Of a stretch of DNA of 64,000 nt, positions 26,001 to 33,533 are shown in pieces; the first letter of the stretch is position 1, and each line of letters starts with the position of its first letter. Made by a program: the position numbers and the translations under genes. This DNA is from Apostichopus japonicus (lineage: Eukaryota > Echinodermata > Holothuroidea > Aspidochirotida > Stichopodidae), in assembly GCF_037975245.1 (NCBI RefSeq), contig NC_092571.1, forward strand, positions 1,282,501 to 1,346,500, given 5' to 3'. The notes under the pieces are model-generated. The model did not search any database. It was given only the letters and a program-made list of their open reading frames with translations, and was not told the origin of the DNA.

Positions 26001-29000
26001 GTGAAAGCATGTCTCGGTAAGTTAGGTTTATGTGTTATCATTGTTATTCCAAACCATGTCAAACTTAAAAAAAAAAATATCTGTTCTCACTTTCATTCGA
26101 GTACTACTTGTTAAACTACTAGGAGTCATCAAATACAGCCAACGGTTTATTAAGTATTTCATGCCCATTCTTTGTTCATAGATGCCGACAAATCGCGTAA
26201 GCTTACCACTCCAAGTTGGACTGATTGGTCCAAGATTAACGAAGGATCTACCACGACAATCGATTCGTTCGGTTCATCAGGCTCTTCCTGGGCCACATGG
26301 TCTGACTGGTCATCTTGGGGTCAATGCTCTGTCACATGTGGACGAGGAGAGAAGGTTAGGAGAAGACGATGTGAAATGGTCATTGAAGGTTTCCCTATAC
26401 CAGCGGATTCTTGCATCGGTTCTTCAGAAGAAGTTGCGGCATGTGAAGTGAAAGCATGTCACGGTAAATTAGGTTATGTGTTAACATTGTTATTCCAATA
26501 CATGTCAAACTAAAATATAAGCATCTGTTCTCACTTTCATTTGAGTACTTCTTGTTGAACTACTAGAAGTCATCAAATACAGCCAACGGTTATTAAGTAA
26601 TTCATGCCCATTCATTGTTCATAGATGCCGACAAATCGCGTAAGCTTGCCACTCCAAGTTGGACTGAATGGTCCACGATACACGCAAAACCTACAACGAC
26701 AATCCATTTATATGGTTCGTCTGTTAATCTCTCGGTCAGATGGTCTGACTGGTCATCTTGGGGTCAATGCTCTGTCACTTGTGGAAGAGGAGAGAAGGTT
26801 CGGAGAAGGCGATGTGAAATGGTCATTGAAGGTTTGCCTATACCAGCGGATTCTTGCATCGGTTCTTCAGAAGAAGTTGCGGCATGTGAAGTGAAAGCAT
26901 GTCACGGTAAGTTAGGTTATGTGTTAACATTTGTTATTCATTTACATGTCAAACTAAAATATAAATATCTGTTCTCACTTTCATTCGAGTACTTCTTGAT
27001 GAACTACTAGAAGTCATCAAATACAGCCAACGGTTAATTAAGTAGTTCATGCCCATTCATTGTTCATAGATGCCGACAAATCGCGTAAGCTTGCCACTCC
27101 AAGTTGGACTAAGTGGTCCACGATACACGCAAAACCTTCAACGACAATCCATTCATTTGGTTCGTCTGTTGATCTCTCGGTCAGATGGTCTGACTGGTCA
27201 TCTTGGGGTCAATGCTCTGTCACTTGTGGAAGAGGAGAGAAGGTTCGGAGAAGGCGATGTGAAATGGTCATTGAAGGTTTGCCTATACCAGCGGATTCTT
27301 GCATCGGTTCTTCAGAAGAAGTTGCGGCATGTAAAGAAAAAGCATGTCACGGTAAGTTAGGGATATGTGTTCTCGTTGTTATTCCAATACATCCCAAATT
27401 AAGTCATGTAATACAGACAACTGTAAACTGGTTATGGCCTTCCTTTGTTCATTAGGTGACGACGAGTCTAGTCAGCTCATCTCTCCAAGTTGGGCTGATT
27501 GGTCCAATACCCAAGAAAAGACATCCACATCGGCCAATTCATTCGGTTTATCAAGTACTTCCTGGGTCAGATGGTCTGACTGGTCATCTTGGGGTCAATG
27601 CTCTGTCACTTGTGGAAGAGGTAAAAAGGTTCGGAAAAGGCGATGTGAAATGGTCATTGAAGGATTCCCTATACCAGCGGATTCTTGCATCGGTTCTTCC
27701 GAAGAAGTTGCGGCATGTGAAGTGAAAGCCTGTCTCGGTAAGTTAGGTTTATGTGTTCTCTTTGTTATTCCAGCACATGTCAAATTACTATTAAGACATG
27801 TTATACAGTTAACTGTAAACTAACTGATTATGGCCTTCCTTTGTTCATTAGGTGACGACGAGTCTAGTCAGCTCATCTCTCCAAGTTGGGCTGATTGGTC
27901 CAATACCCAAGAAAAGACATCCACGACGGCCAATTCATTCGGTTTATCAAAAACTTCCCGGGTCAGATGGTCTGACTGGTCAACCTGGGGTGAATGCTCT
28001 GTCACTTGTGGAAGTGGGAGAAAGGTTCGGGGAAGGCGATGTGAAATGGTCATTGAAGGTTTCCTTATACCAGCGGATTCTTGCTTTGGTCCTCCAGAAG
28101 AAGTTGCAGCATGTGAGATGAAAGCATGTCTCGGTAAGATAGAAGTACCACGTGTTCTCATTTTGCTTTAAATACTTTTCAAACCACCAGAAGTCATCAA
28201 GTACAGTAAACTTTTAATATATGAATGGCCTTTCTTTGCTAAAAGATATTACCAAGTCGAGTCAACTCATCCCTCCAACTTGGGCTGAGTGGTCTACATG
28301 GGGTCAATGTTCTGTTTCCTGCGGATCTGGTGTGCGTTCTCGGCGTCGACTGTGCAGACAAGGTGATCAAACAAATACATGTCTCGGAGAAGCAGCGCAA
28401 GCCGAGCAATGCATTGGTGATCTTGGGGTATCATGCCCGAAAACTCCGGGACCGTCTATTAAAGTAGCCAATCGTAAGTTACCTGTAGGAATATGTACTT
28501 CGATCGGCATTACCTTGCACTAATGTTAACATATCTAGTTCATTAACCGACGTTTCATCATCTTACAATGACGTACGTTGTTTTCATTGCATCAATTCAA
28601 GGCGCTTGTTACGTGTGGGGCAACGCTTAAGTTTGTACTTGGTTTATTATTTGATTTGTATATTTATTTATGGATTAGTCTAAATTCTTTACAAACTCTG
28701 TTAATCGGTAACTAACTTTTCATAATATGGCATCTCGCAGAGTTGTGGTAGCTACATAGTCTAACTACTCTGTCCCACCAATATTCTACAATATTCAACA
28801 TCGAGATATCCGTTGCTTCTAATGCAGGTGGGTTATTAAACTAACCTCACCTGATTAAGTCTATAAAACAATCAACAATACATGAATACTGGTCGTGTTT
28901 TACTTCAATCGATAACTCATTATGTTACCCTATGAACTATAAAAAATTTCACTCTCCTTCTTACCTTACAGCAGCCATTTACGCAATGGGACAGAAGCAG

Positions 29001-29186
29001 TCGCAAAGTGAACCGGTAAAGCCGGCGCATCAACCAAGTCAGGTCCATCTGACTGCCGGCACGATTTCGTCGATAGTGGCTGGTTCCATTCTAGCCCTTC
29101 TTTTGATCATGGCCTGTGGGGTGGCTCACGGCAGTAAATTACTCGGCAAAGCAAAGAGACGAGCTTCTAGAAATGACTTGGTATGA
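8006..29186 (+). CDS. Giant mucin-like transmembrane protein with eleven TSP1 domains, 14 exons
   Basis: Predicted exons: 8006-8060, 15639-23072, 23424-24296, 24461-24742, 24904-25185, 25349-25630, 25735-26016, 26182-26463, 26625-26906, 27070-27351, 27456-27737, 27852-28133, 28246-28473, 28972-29186. Every junction is phase 1 with GT-AG sites, and the sum (11,343 nt) is a whole number of codons, giving 3,780 aa. Order: signal peptide (about 1-22), low-cysteine Ser/Thr/Asn-rich stalk with many NxS/T sites (to about 2700), eleven TSP1 repeats (about 2735-3690), one transmembrane helix (about 3740-3760), and a basic 20-residue tail ending NDLV (possible class III PDZ ligand). TSP1 domains commonly bind glycosaminoglycans or matrix proteins, so a cell-surface adhesion or coat role is inferred. 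I do not recognise a named orthologue. Confidence 0.75.
8324..8575. mobile_element. Inverted-repeat element with telomere-like core
   Basis: 34-bp arms at 8324-8357 and 8542-8575 (GTGGCTATTCTTAC at the outer edge) are complementary at all but one position. Between them, at about 8446-8480, lie four TTAGGG-type units in degenerate tandem. Size and structure fit a MITE. No clean target duplication was found. Confidence 0.6.
8921..9767. mobile_element. hAT-like element with perfect TIR and 8-bp target duplication
   Basis: Perfect 15-bp terminal inverted repeats CATGGGCGGCGATCC and GGATCGCCGCCCATG enclose 847 bp. The flanks are exact 8-bp duplications, GCTAGGCC at 8913-8920 and 9768-9775, the hallmark of hAT transposition. 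No transposase reading frame is present. The last 170 bp carry the module ending TACGCTTCGCGCCAACC..GGTGGCGCTACGC that is shared with other elements in this window. It lies in the presumed first intron of the mucin-TSP1 gene. Confidence 0.88.
10196..11194 (+). CDS. LINE ORF1, zinc-knuckle RNA-binding protein
   Basis: 332 codons open from ATG to TGA. The C-terminal half has three consecutive CX2CX4HX4C knuckles (starting CNLC, CKIC and CFNC, about residues 164-213), followed by an acidic, Pro/Ser/Thr-rich tail. The N-terminal 150 residues match no motif I can name but have the usual layout of CR1/Jockey-type ORF1 proteins, which coat the element RNA. No internal stops or frameshifts are seen. 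Confidence 0.88.
   Translation: MSFAKCGKMSSLKESSVRIIDNSYDSKDVLDAIISDIGLNNVMGCVKSPGSWTRNDSDLLQTTGLIIKGDQCNVSGVSRSLLTESIFGVPSFMDDEELTEKLEEYGCTIKGSWHRKTYPEYPNIENGIRYVRLELPSSVQSLPYAIVINKVHMRLKHNGQSKVCNLCLGNDHIMRNCPKYLCKICNRQGHTESHCPNVECFNCHEMGHKSYNCPQNNENAQDENNDMNPSNTKDEEETRPGESPDTIEEPMDSVKEPAPEKEYTGTALSKATEMGQNAPTESMATRSSTTQSPNPKPLKRQVSSSEEFQLPYDTRKGRTYRIKVNLKGTLIN
11390..14272 (+). CDS. LINE ORF2: AP endonuclease plus reverse transcriptase, 5' frame broken
   Basis: About 960 codons. The N-terminal endonuclease shows HLNSRSL, TETWL, YRPPN, GDYNIN and SDHMPI; the central reverse transcriptase shows YRPISIL, FRPGHST, LDLSKAFDTIDH, GVPQGSILGPLLF and the catalytic FADDT; the tail is typical of the Jockey/CR1 group. 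The open frame begins right after a TAA at 11387 and has no ATG before the endonuclease. An overlapping frame with ATGs at 11220 and 11316 runs into the same position and reads like the missing leader. A single-base deletion near 11393-11396 would explain this, so the copy is probably dead or needs frameshifting. Confidence 0.9.
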   Translation, partial: VYYDIDTFNNLPQRNSVSIFHLNSRSLNNNFDDIYSYITTLDEHFSVIGFTETWLGKNISPLINMEDYTLEERHRETRRGGGICLFICNDVSYKCRPDLSIFNESIESLFIEITKPCKRENSIIGVVYRPPNGSLVDFNTHMENILITITKHQSTTYIMGDYNINLSNFSKSRDFLNIMHSYGFNPTITKPTRFSSNAATVIDNIITNANTSLTTGILITDLSDHMPIFLKVLDRTNKTKEPFHIRNFNRHNMSEFIDDIEKETWEEVLTKVDANSAYNSFFNTFYFTYNKCFPHLLITKGNRRKRKHPWITKGILKSIKRKNHLYRLCSKAPTNSNREIYVAYRNKLNHIIRFSKRLYFYNKFKDSNNNVNDTWGVINEVLKKDRKKSSYPSVFKDGDHETSDDQDIANGFNDFFINLGPSLASKISHTAKSNNHMYSNNSTRNSIFTYPVGEEELLRVANHCLKPKKAAGYDDFKPDIVKQVLPFIVTPLTHICNISFTTGVFPDKLKIAKVLPIFKKGESNIYENYRPISILSCFSKILERLMSNRIINFLDANDILCKEQYGFRPGHSTELALADAIDKLYDSLDKKKTCIGIFLDLSKAFDTIDHRILLNKLSFYGIRGPTLNWMDSYLSKRLQYTSYKNTMSDYAEIRCGVPQGSILGPLLFIIYINDICHISNIAKTILFADDTSIFFESNNLNTLHDIVSMELNQFNDWFATNKLSLNLDKTSYIVFNKSKSFSWKKDILMDGKPIKHVHSIKFFGVYIDSKLTWCEHISNIANTVAKNVGIISKLKHYFPQNILRMLYQTLVFPHFSYCSIIWSGTHNVYLHPLEILQKKVIRHITHSEYREHTSSLFKLLNLLKFNDIVRLNVATFFYKAWNGLLPAAFHDLFTINSAIHSHRTRSAGQAHHNLCNTTFGTLSLKNRAMRTWNDLTATIKSKPSKETFRKALKKEVISQY
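14493..15638. other. Intron sequence, no gene seen
   Basis: This part of the presumed first intron of the mucin-TSP1 gene holds a T9G10-type homopolymer at about 14662-14690 and otherwise unremarkable AT-rich sequence. The reading frame of the giant exon stays open back to 15449, but the stretch before 15639 looks intronic, with pyrimidine-rich sequence ahead of the acceptor. Confidence 0.5.
15639..23072 (+). CDS. Giant mucin-like exon (exon 2 of the TSP1 gene)
   Basis: A single 7,434-nt exon encodes about 2,478 residues without a stop. It is rich in Ser, Thr, Asn and Glu with very many NxS/T sequons. Cysteines are almost absent, with one pair near the start (YHCRIYNC) and a lone one near RTPCKHPEHE. 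Helical segments with repeating Leu/Ile alternate with Thr/Ser-rich linkers. Two long internal duplications are visible (periods of 960 and 1,440 nt). The donor is G|GTAAGG at 23073, phase 1. An extended, heavily glycosylated stalk is the likely structure; no named domain is recognised. Minus-strand frames of up to 269 codons inside it are shadows. Confidence 0.85.
16780..17030 (+). repeat. Degenerate coding repeat of SNDVT type
   Basis: About 15 copies of a 12-21 nt word encode SSNDVT, SNNNVT, SNHDV and similar peptides. The DNA word AATGACGTCAC recurs, so the coding repeat contains several TGACGTCA palindromes, the CRE consensus. Units are diverged, suggesting an old expansion within the mucin exon. 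Confidence 0.8.
19155..19560 (+). repeat. Intragenic duplication, copy 1
   Basis: About 400 nt encoding FSDLLTNISRYFQHTGE through the SIISDFLT region closely match 20595-21000, with a constant offset of 1,440 nt (480 codons). Inner stretches such as the one encoding SSNPYNSQSEPNQ are identical in DNA. The duplication keeps the reading frame. Confidence 0.9.
20595..21000 (+). repeat. Intragenic duplication, copy 2
   Basis: Partner of 19155-19560, with about 90 per cent or more identity judged by eye. Differences are scattered substitutions with no frame-breaking indel, consistent with selection to keep the stalk open. Confidence 0.9.
23424..24296 (+). CDS. Exon 3: stalk end plus first TSP1 domain
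   Basis: 873 nt between an acceptor (TGCACGACCTACAG) and donor G|GTAAGT, phase 1 on both sides. The first 230 residues continue the Ser/Asn-rich stalk. The last 55 form TSP1 domain 1 with WSNWSSWGQCSVTCG, the RRRRC core and the final ACDVKACLG. WxxW (C-mannosylation) and CSVTCG (O-fucosylation) sites are present. Confidence 0.85.
24220..25940 (+). repeat. 1,721-bp segmental tandem duplication, unit 1
   Basis: Exons 4, 5, 6 and 7 with their introns recur as exons 8, 9, 10 and 11 at a constant offset of 1,721 bp. Exons 4 and 8 differ at about one position in 282, and the introns after them at about one or two. The crossover point lies within the 3' half of a TSP1 exon, where exons 3 and 7 become identical (shared GGTTCATCAG, where the other exons mostly have GGTTCTTC). 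Confidence 0.93.
24461..28133 (+). CDS. Nine tandem 282-bp TSP1 exons (exons 4-12)
   Basis: Nine exons of exactly 282 nt (94 codons) each, all phase 1-1, start at 24461, 24904, 25349, 25735, 26182, 26625, 27070, 27456 and 27852. Each encodes a 40-residue Trp/Ser/Thr linker and one six-cysteine TSP1 domain (WSDWSSWGQCSVTCG, then RRRRC, then three further Cys). Introns are only 104-165 bp and are themselves near-identical between copies. Exons starting DADKSRK and exons starting GDDESSQ form two subtypes. Because every exon is symmetrical, skipping or duplicating any of them keeps the frame. Confidence 0.92.
25941..27660 (+). repeat. 1,721-bp segmental tandem duplication, unit 2
   Basis: Second copy of the four-exon cassette. 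Boundaries are approximate because flanking exons are themselves paralogous. The near identity of introns points to a very recent unequal crossover or ongoing gene conversion. Confidence 0.9.
28246..28473 (+). CDS. Exon 13: divergent last TSP1 domain
   Basis: 228 nt, phase 1-1. It encodes PPTWAEWSTWGQCSVSCGSG, RRRLC and a CLG..CIG..SCP end, the eleventh TSP1 domain. It is far more diverged than exons 4-12 and lacks the 28-residue spacer that those exons carry between a PSWxxWS motif and the domain proper, so it probably preserves the older exon form. Confidence 0.85.
28972..29186 (+). CDS. Exon 14: transmembrane helix and cytoplasmic tail
   Basis: 215 nt from an acceptor (CTTCTTACCTTACAG) in phase 1 to a TGA. 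It encodes a 30-residue juxtamembrane segment, a hydrophobic helix (TISSIVAGSILALLLIMACG), and a basic stop-transfer tail with KAKRR, ending NDLV. A second acceptor three bases on (ACAG/CAG) would remove one residue. This sets the protein as type I membrane, given the N-terminal signal peptide. Confidence 0.85.
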
Positions 29187-31365
29187 ACAAACAAGAAGTT
29201 ATTCAAATTGGCTTTGGGATGCCGTTAAGATGTCGTTATTTCCTAATGTATTAGAAGAATGGACTGCACGTGGAGATTAGGCCGTGCATCAGCCAAGAAT
29301 TCACTGGATGACAGGTGGGAATGGGGTCATGAATATGCAGTACGACTGTTCATAAAGTATGAATATGCACTGAGTAGACTGCACAGCACATGTAATTAAG
29401 GGAGATAGTTGTTCCATAAGAGCCACGTTGGATCCCCGGTAACAATAAGGAATATTTCTTTTTGATAATGTTGATAAGATTATTTCATACTTGAATCCCA
29501 TAATAATAAATAACTTAGCTTGATTGGTCAATTTTCTTTTCAAATAGCAGAGGACTCCAAGTGTATTGAACGCAGATTCTATTTGAAGAGGACGATCACT
29601 TATTAACATTTATTTAATGAAACGAATTTGGGAGGGTGCTTTACTTTGTTATATTGGAATATCTGGAGTATAAATACACTCTACCTTGGGTGAAATTGTC
29701 TACAAGTGATGACCGAAAAACAAACAACAACTTTGTATGTATTTGCCTTTGCATGGGTAGGAGGAGAAGAGGGCAGAGGATGGGGAGGAGCAGGGATTGA
29801 GACAAGTGGGTGAGTGAGGATGGGTTCTGCGATACTGTGATCCATGGGGTTCAACAGAAAGGTTTGTCTTACATCTTTACAACTAATGATCATGTCAGTT
29901 TATACATCTGTCCTTAACGGATGGCAGACTTGGGAACCTGCAGATTACTCTTCAATTTTTTTTTGTTTTAAATGCCTGTGTAACACGTTGTTCATTGTGC
30001 TAATGAGAAATGAAAGTAACAGTAATAAAGTTATTATTAGAACTATCATTATTGTCGAGCGTAGTTTTATTTTCAGTATAATATATTACGATGTTCAATA
30101 ACTTACACAATTACCTGTCAAGTAATTTTTTTGCAGAAAAATATAAAATAGTACTACTTATACCAATGACTTATTAACTAGATCAATTGGATGAGCAATA
30201 AAAGGATACAAATCATAAGGGCTTCGAAACAGTTGGGATGGATTGAAGCAAGATGTTCATGTTAGTAATTCTGCAATGTATCCTTCTGTGAAACCCTCCT
30301 AGTATTGAACTTTACAGGATACTACTTTCATCCCGCTGTATTTGCACGTTGTCTTTGTGCACATGAAAGTTTCTACTAAAATCCTTAATATCCCTTGTCT
30401 TTCGTCAAAATGTTATTGTTATTCTCTGCTATGTCAGCAATTAACTAGAAACCTCAGGTAGTTCCGCTTGTGTAGCATTAAATAATAAACATACATACAA
30501 GATAACAATAAAAAGGCATGTACAAATTTATCCTTGATAAACGAACGGCTTTAAAGTGTAACATAAAAAGTAAAACAAAACAAGGACAAGCAAACTGTAA
30601 GAACAAAAGAAGACAAAAATAAATGAATTCTTAGCATGCCAAGGTAAATAAACTTCTTGAAATATAGTCTGACTAGTGCTATACTCTGCTAAGCCTTTGC
30701 TTTTGATCATCATCACCCGAATTATTCATGCATCTTTATTTATTCATTGATTACATATTTATTTCTTTACTTATTTAACTATTAATTTCTTTATTCATTT
30801 CTTTGTTCATTCATTCATTCATTCATTGATTTTACTTCACACTTTATTGCACAAATATGAGCCTGAATGTAAACACCTTAAAATATAGTACACACTCATT
30901 GTCCAGTAAATGTCTTCCACAATTTGCAATTACAGACGTTTAAACAGAAAGCGTTTCAAAGCACCCACAAACTACATTAAGAAATATCATAGCACTCTTA
31001 ATCTCTGAGATGCAGAAGAAATAGAGTGAAAGTTTAAAATCACCTGTAGCAAAAAACAAAAAATAAAAATGAAAAGAATTACAGTCTTTATTCTAGCTTC
31101 CTTCAGCTGCTCAACTGAGGTATCTCGAAGCTCAATTTCCCGAGTTTACTTGAAGCGTTTACCACATAATACTGTCATTGTCATATAAATACAACACTCA
31201 TCACACTTGTCTCCTTTGAGTCAATGCTCAAACATGAACGAAGGCAAAAAGTAGAAGAAATAAATTAGACAAATGATTCATCGACAGTTACGACCATTGA
31301 GAGAGCTAATACCGTGAGTGTGCAAATACTTCTGGGCATCAACTAGTTATCTCCTTCAACAATAT
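29187..31365. other. 3' flank, no further gene seen
   Basis: This holds the 3' UTR of the mucin-TSP1 gene (AATAAA at 29505-29510 and again at 30024-30029) and then AT-rich sequence with an ATTC microsatellite near 30805-30830. Short reading frames show no family features. No exon of another gene was recognised. Confidence 0.5.
29505..29510 (+). promoter_or_regulatory. Possible poly(A) signal of the mucin-TSP1 gene
   Basis: AATAAA 320 bp after the stop codon at 29186, on the coding strand. It is the first canonical hexamer I noticed downstream. The use of this site is inferred from position only. Confidence 0.4.
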
Positions 31366-31424
31366 CAGGTGCGTATCCAGGGGGGGGGGGGCGTTGGGGG
31401 CGCGCGCCCCCCGGGTAAGAAAAA

Positions 31425-31585
31425 GAGGAGAGAAAAAAAAGAGAAGAAAAAAGGAAAAAAGAGGGGAAAAAAGAAGAGGAGGAGAGGAAGGAAGAGAAAA
31501 GAAAAAGAAGAAAGAGAGAGAAAGGAGAAAAGGAGGGAGTAAAAGAAAAACGCGAAGACACCGGGAAGAGAAAGAGGAACAGTGA
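31425..31585 (+). repeat. Long polypurine tract
   Basis: About 160 bases that are nearly all A and G on the plus strand, directly after a G11 run and a GC-rich palindrome GCGCGCGC. The Lys/Arg/Glu-rich reading frames across it are artefacts of composition. Such tracts can form triplex DNA. Confidence 0.8.
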
Positions 31586-31825
31586 CATCATTACAGCGCT
31601 GAAGGGTAGCCAGTGACGGATCAATGATTTCGTAAAAGTGTGACTCACCCTACCCCTTACACCGACAACTCCATTTTTTGACGTTCCCATTTTCCTCTCT
31701 CACTAATGATCTATATATATACTATATATGGTCTATCATAACGCGTGTGTAGAATTGTGCTATGAAACCAACTGTGGCTGGTCTCGAACTCGACCGTGTC
31801 GTCGGGGAACATGACGATTTTTGGG

Positions 31826-32152
31826 ATGGGGGCGACCGCCCGCCCCCCCCCCCCATTCAGCATTGTTTTAAATGATATCGCTAAGTAATTTCAAAATAGA
31901 AAGTGCTTAGATGCAACTTACAAGGCCTGGGAAGTGTCATTTCCAGCGATCTGGGAGACATTTTCGGCCAAAATTTGCTTGTACGCTTCGCGCTAACAAA
32001 TGGTCCTGGGTAGTGCCATTTCCAGCGATCTGGGAGGCATTTTCGGCCAAAATTTTGTTGTACGCTTCGCGCCAACCTATGGTGGCGCTACGCTGAGATA
32101 ATTTGCCTACAGGCTTCGCCCCTCCCTTGGCAAATTCCTCGCTACGCGCCTG
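31826..32152 (-). mobile_element. Truncated relative of the 57876 element
   Basis: The sequence from TGATATCGCTAA through CAAGGCCTGGGAAG to CAAATTCCTCGCTACGCGCCTG matches the reverse complement of the element at 57876-58179. One end with its inverted repeat is missing. A 77-bp internal piece (CTGGGAAGTGTCATTTCCAG onward) is present twice in tandem, at about 31927 and 32005. Confidence 0.7.
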
Positions 32153-32489
32153 TTCGAATTTGTAACGCAAACAGTAGATATCACATCATGTCAGTGAGCA
32201 TGAAAATGGCGTTCCAGGATGAAAAGCCTCAAAACTGTCCGACTTGCCTGAAAAAATAACCAAAAATTTTTCAACGTGTTAATGTCGATATCATATAAGC
32301 AAGTATCGGTTATTACATCGCATGCCATCATGTACCGTACGGTCCGTTAAAATTGCGCAGTATACCGCGGGATGCAAATGTAAACAACGACATGTCTCAT
32401 GTAGATGTATCAAAAGCATGGAGGTCCAATTATGTCAAAACTCTCTTATACATTAGTAATGGCGAATTAGGGGCTGCACCCCCGCCGCG

Positions 32490-32874
32490 CAGTGGCAGAG
32501 CGTCCATACGGTCAGGGGGCGCATGCCCCCCCCCCCCTGACGGACTCAAATGGACTGCTGGCGCGTTTTTCAGCTCTTTACCACTTTTTACTTATTCTAG
32601 ATTATTGACTTTTTTATTGCGCTCTCATCTACTTATTGACATTTGTCACATTTTGTTGGTGTAATTTGGAGATGACACCTATTTATTCTTCGTTTATCTG
32701 CAAATTAGCCAGGCCCGGAAAGGGTCATTTCCGGCGATCTAGGGAGTATCTTTACTCAACAATTTTCTGTACGCTACGCGCCAACCAGTGGTGGCGCTCC
32801 GCTTAGATAGTGTTGAAAGCGCCCCTACAGACCATTCTCGCCCCTCCTGACCAATACCCCTAGCTCCGCCACTG
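32490..32874. mobile_element. Nested hAT element with perfect 8-bp target duplication
   Basis: Ends CAGTGGCAGAGC and GCTCCGCCACTG (11 of 12 pair) enclose 385 bp. Exact 8-bp duplications CCGCCGCG flank it at 32482-32489 and 32875-32882. It is inserted into another GC-rich element end (GGGGCTGCACCC..CTCCTACGCC). It carries the shared module (GGCGATCTAGG..TACGCTACGCGCCAACC) near its right end. Confidence 0.88.
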
Positions 32875-33533
32875 CCGCCGCGCCTCCTACGCCTATGTGT
32901 ATAGTGTTCGGTTGAAGGAAATATCTGCTATTTTTTCATTTCATTTAACCAAGTTTTATAATAGCCGTTATAAGAGGTTTTAATATTTCTACACCAATAA
33001 ATTAACTCTGTCTGAATTTTAGAAAATTTCTGACCAACATTCTGCATCACACTTCCCTCTACACGTGCAATTTTGACCGGTCTGTTAGGGGTTGAAGGAA
33101 GTTTTTCTATATTGGTTGTCCATAGATGAAATTTTGTACAACATATGGGTATGTTTTGAAGTGAGTTTATTCACGAGAATTGTGAATTTTCAAATTCTGA
33201 ACAGTGGGGCTGACGGGTATTGTGAGCCGCGATGAAGAATCACCTACATAAGCAATGATCCACAGGATATGTGATGAAGTCGAACATGAGTGTGACTGGT
33301 GACAATCTTCAAAAAGGTTATAGATGAGAAAAAAAGTATTTGGAAATACCTGGTTCTCAGGCAAAAGTGTACATATGGTTGGTCAGTTTCAAGCCAGAGA
33401 AGTGCTATTTCCGGTGATCTGGGGGGTACCAAAACCAGAAATTTGCTTGTACGCTGCGCGCCAACCAATGGTGGCGCTCCGCCTAGAAAGTAATTCGCGC
33501 CCCCCGGGTTTGAAAATCCTGGATACGCGCCTG

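Larger units (their letters stand above)
31366..33533. mobile_element. Composite hAT-like region bounded by CAGGYGCGTATCCAGG ends
   Basis: The left end CAGGTGCGTATCCAGG (31366-31381) pairs with the right end CCTGGATACGCGCCTG (33518-33533), with one difference in 16. AATAT flanks both sides (31361-31365 and 33534-33538). The interior is a mosaic: a poly-G and purine tract, a truncated relative of the 57876 element ending GCTACGCGCCTG at 32152, and the nested element at 32490. Either one element took later insertions or two truncated relatives lie side by side. No transposase was seen. Confidence 0.55.

Noticed and set aside
31318-31690. Lys/Arg-rich and Ser/Phe-rich frames on both strands
   Set aside because: They follow from the polypurine tract composition.
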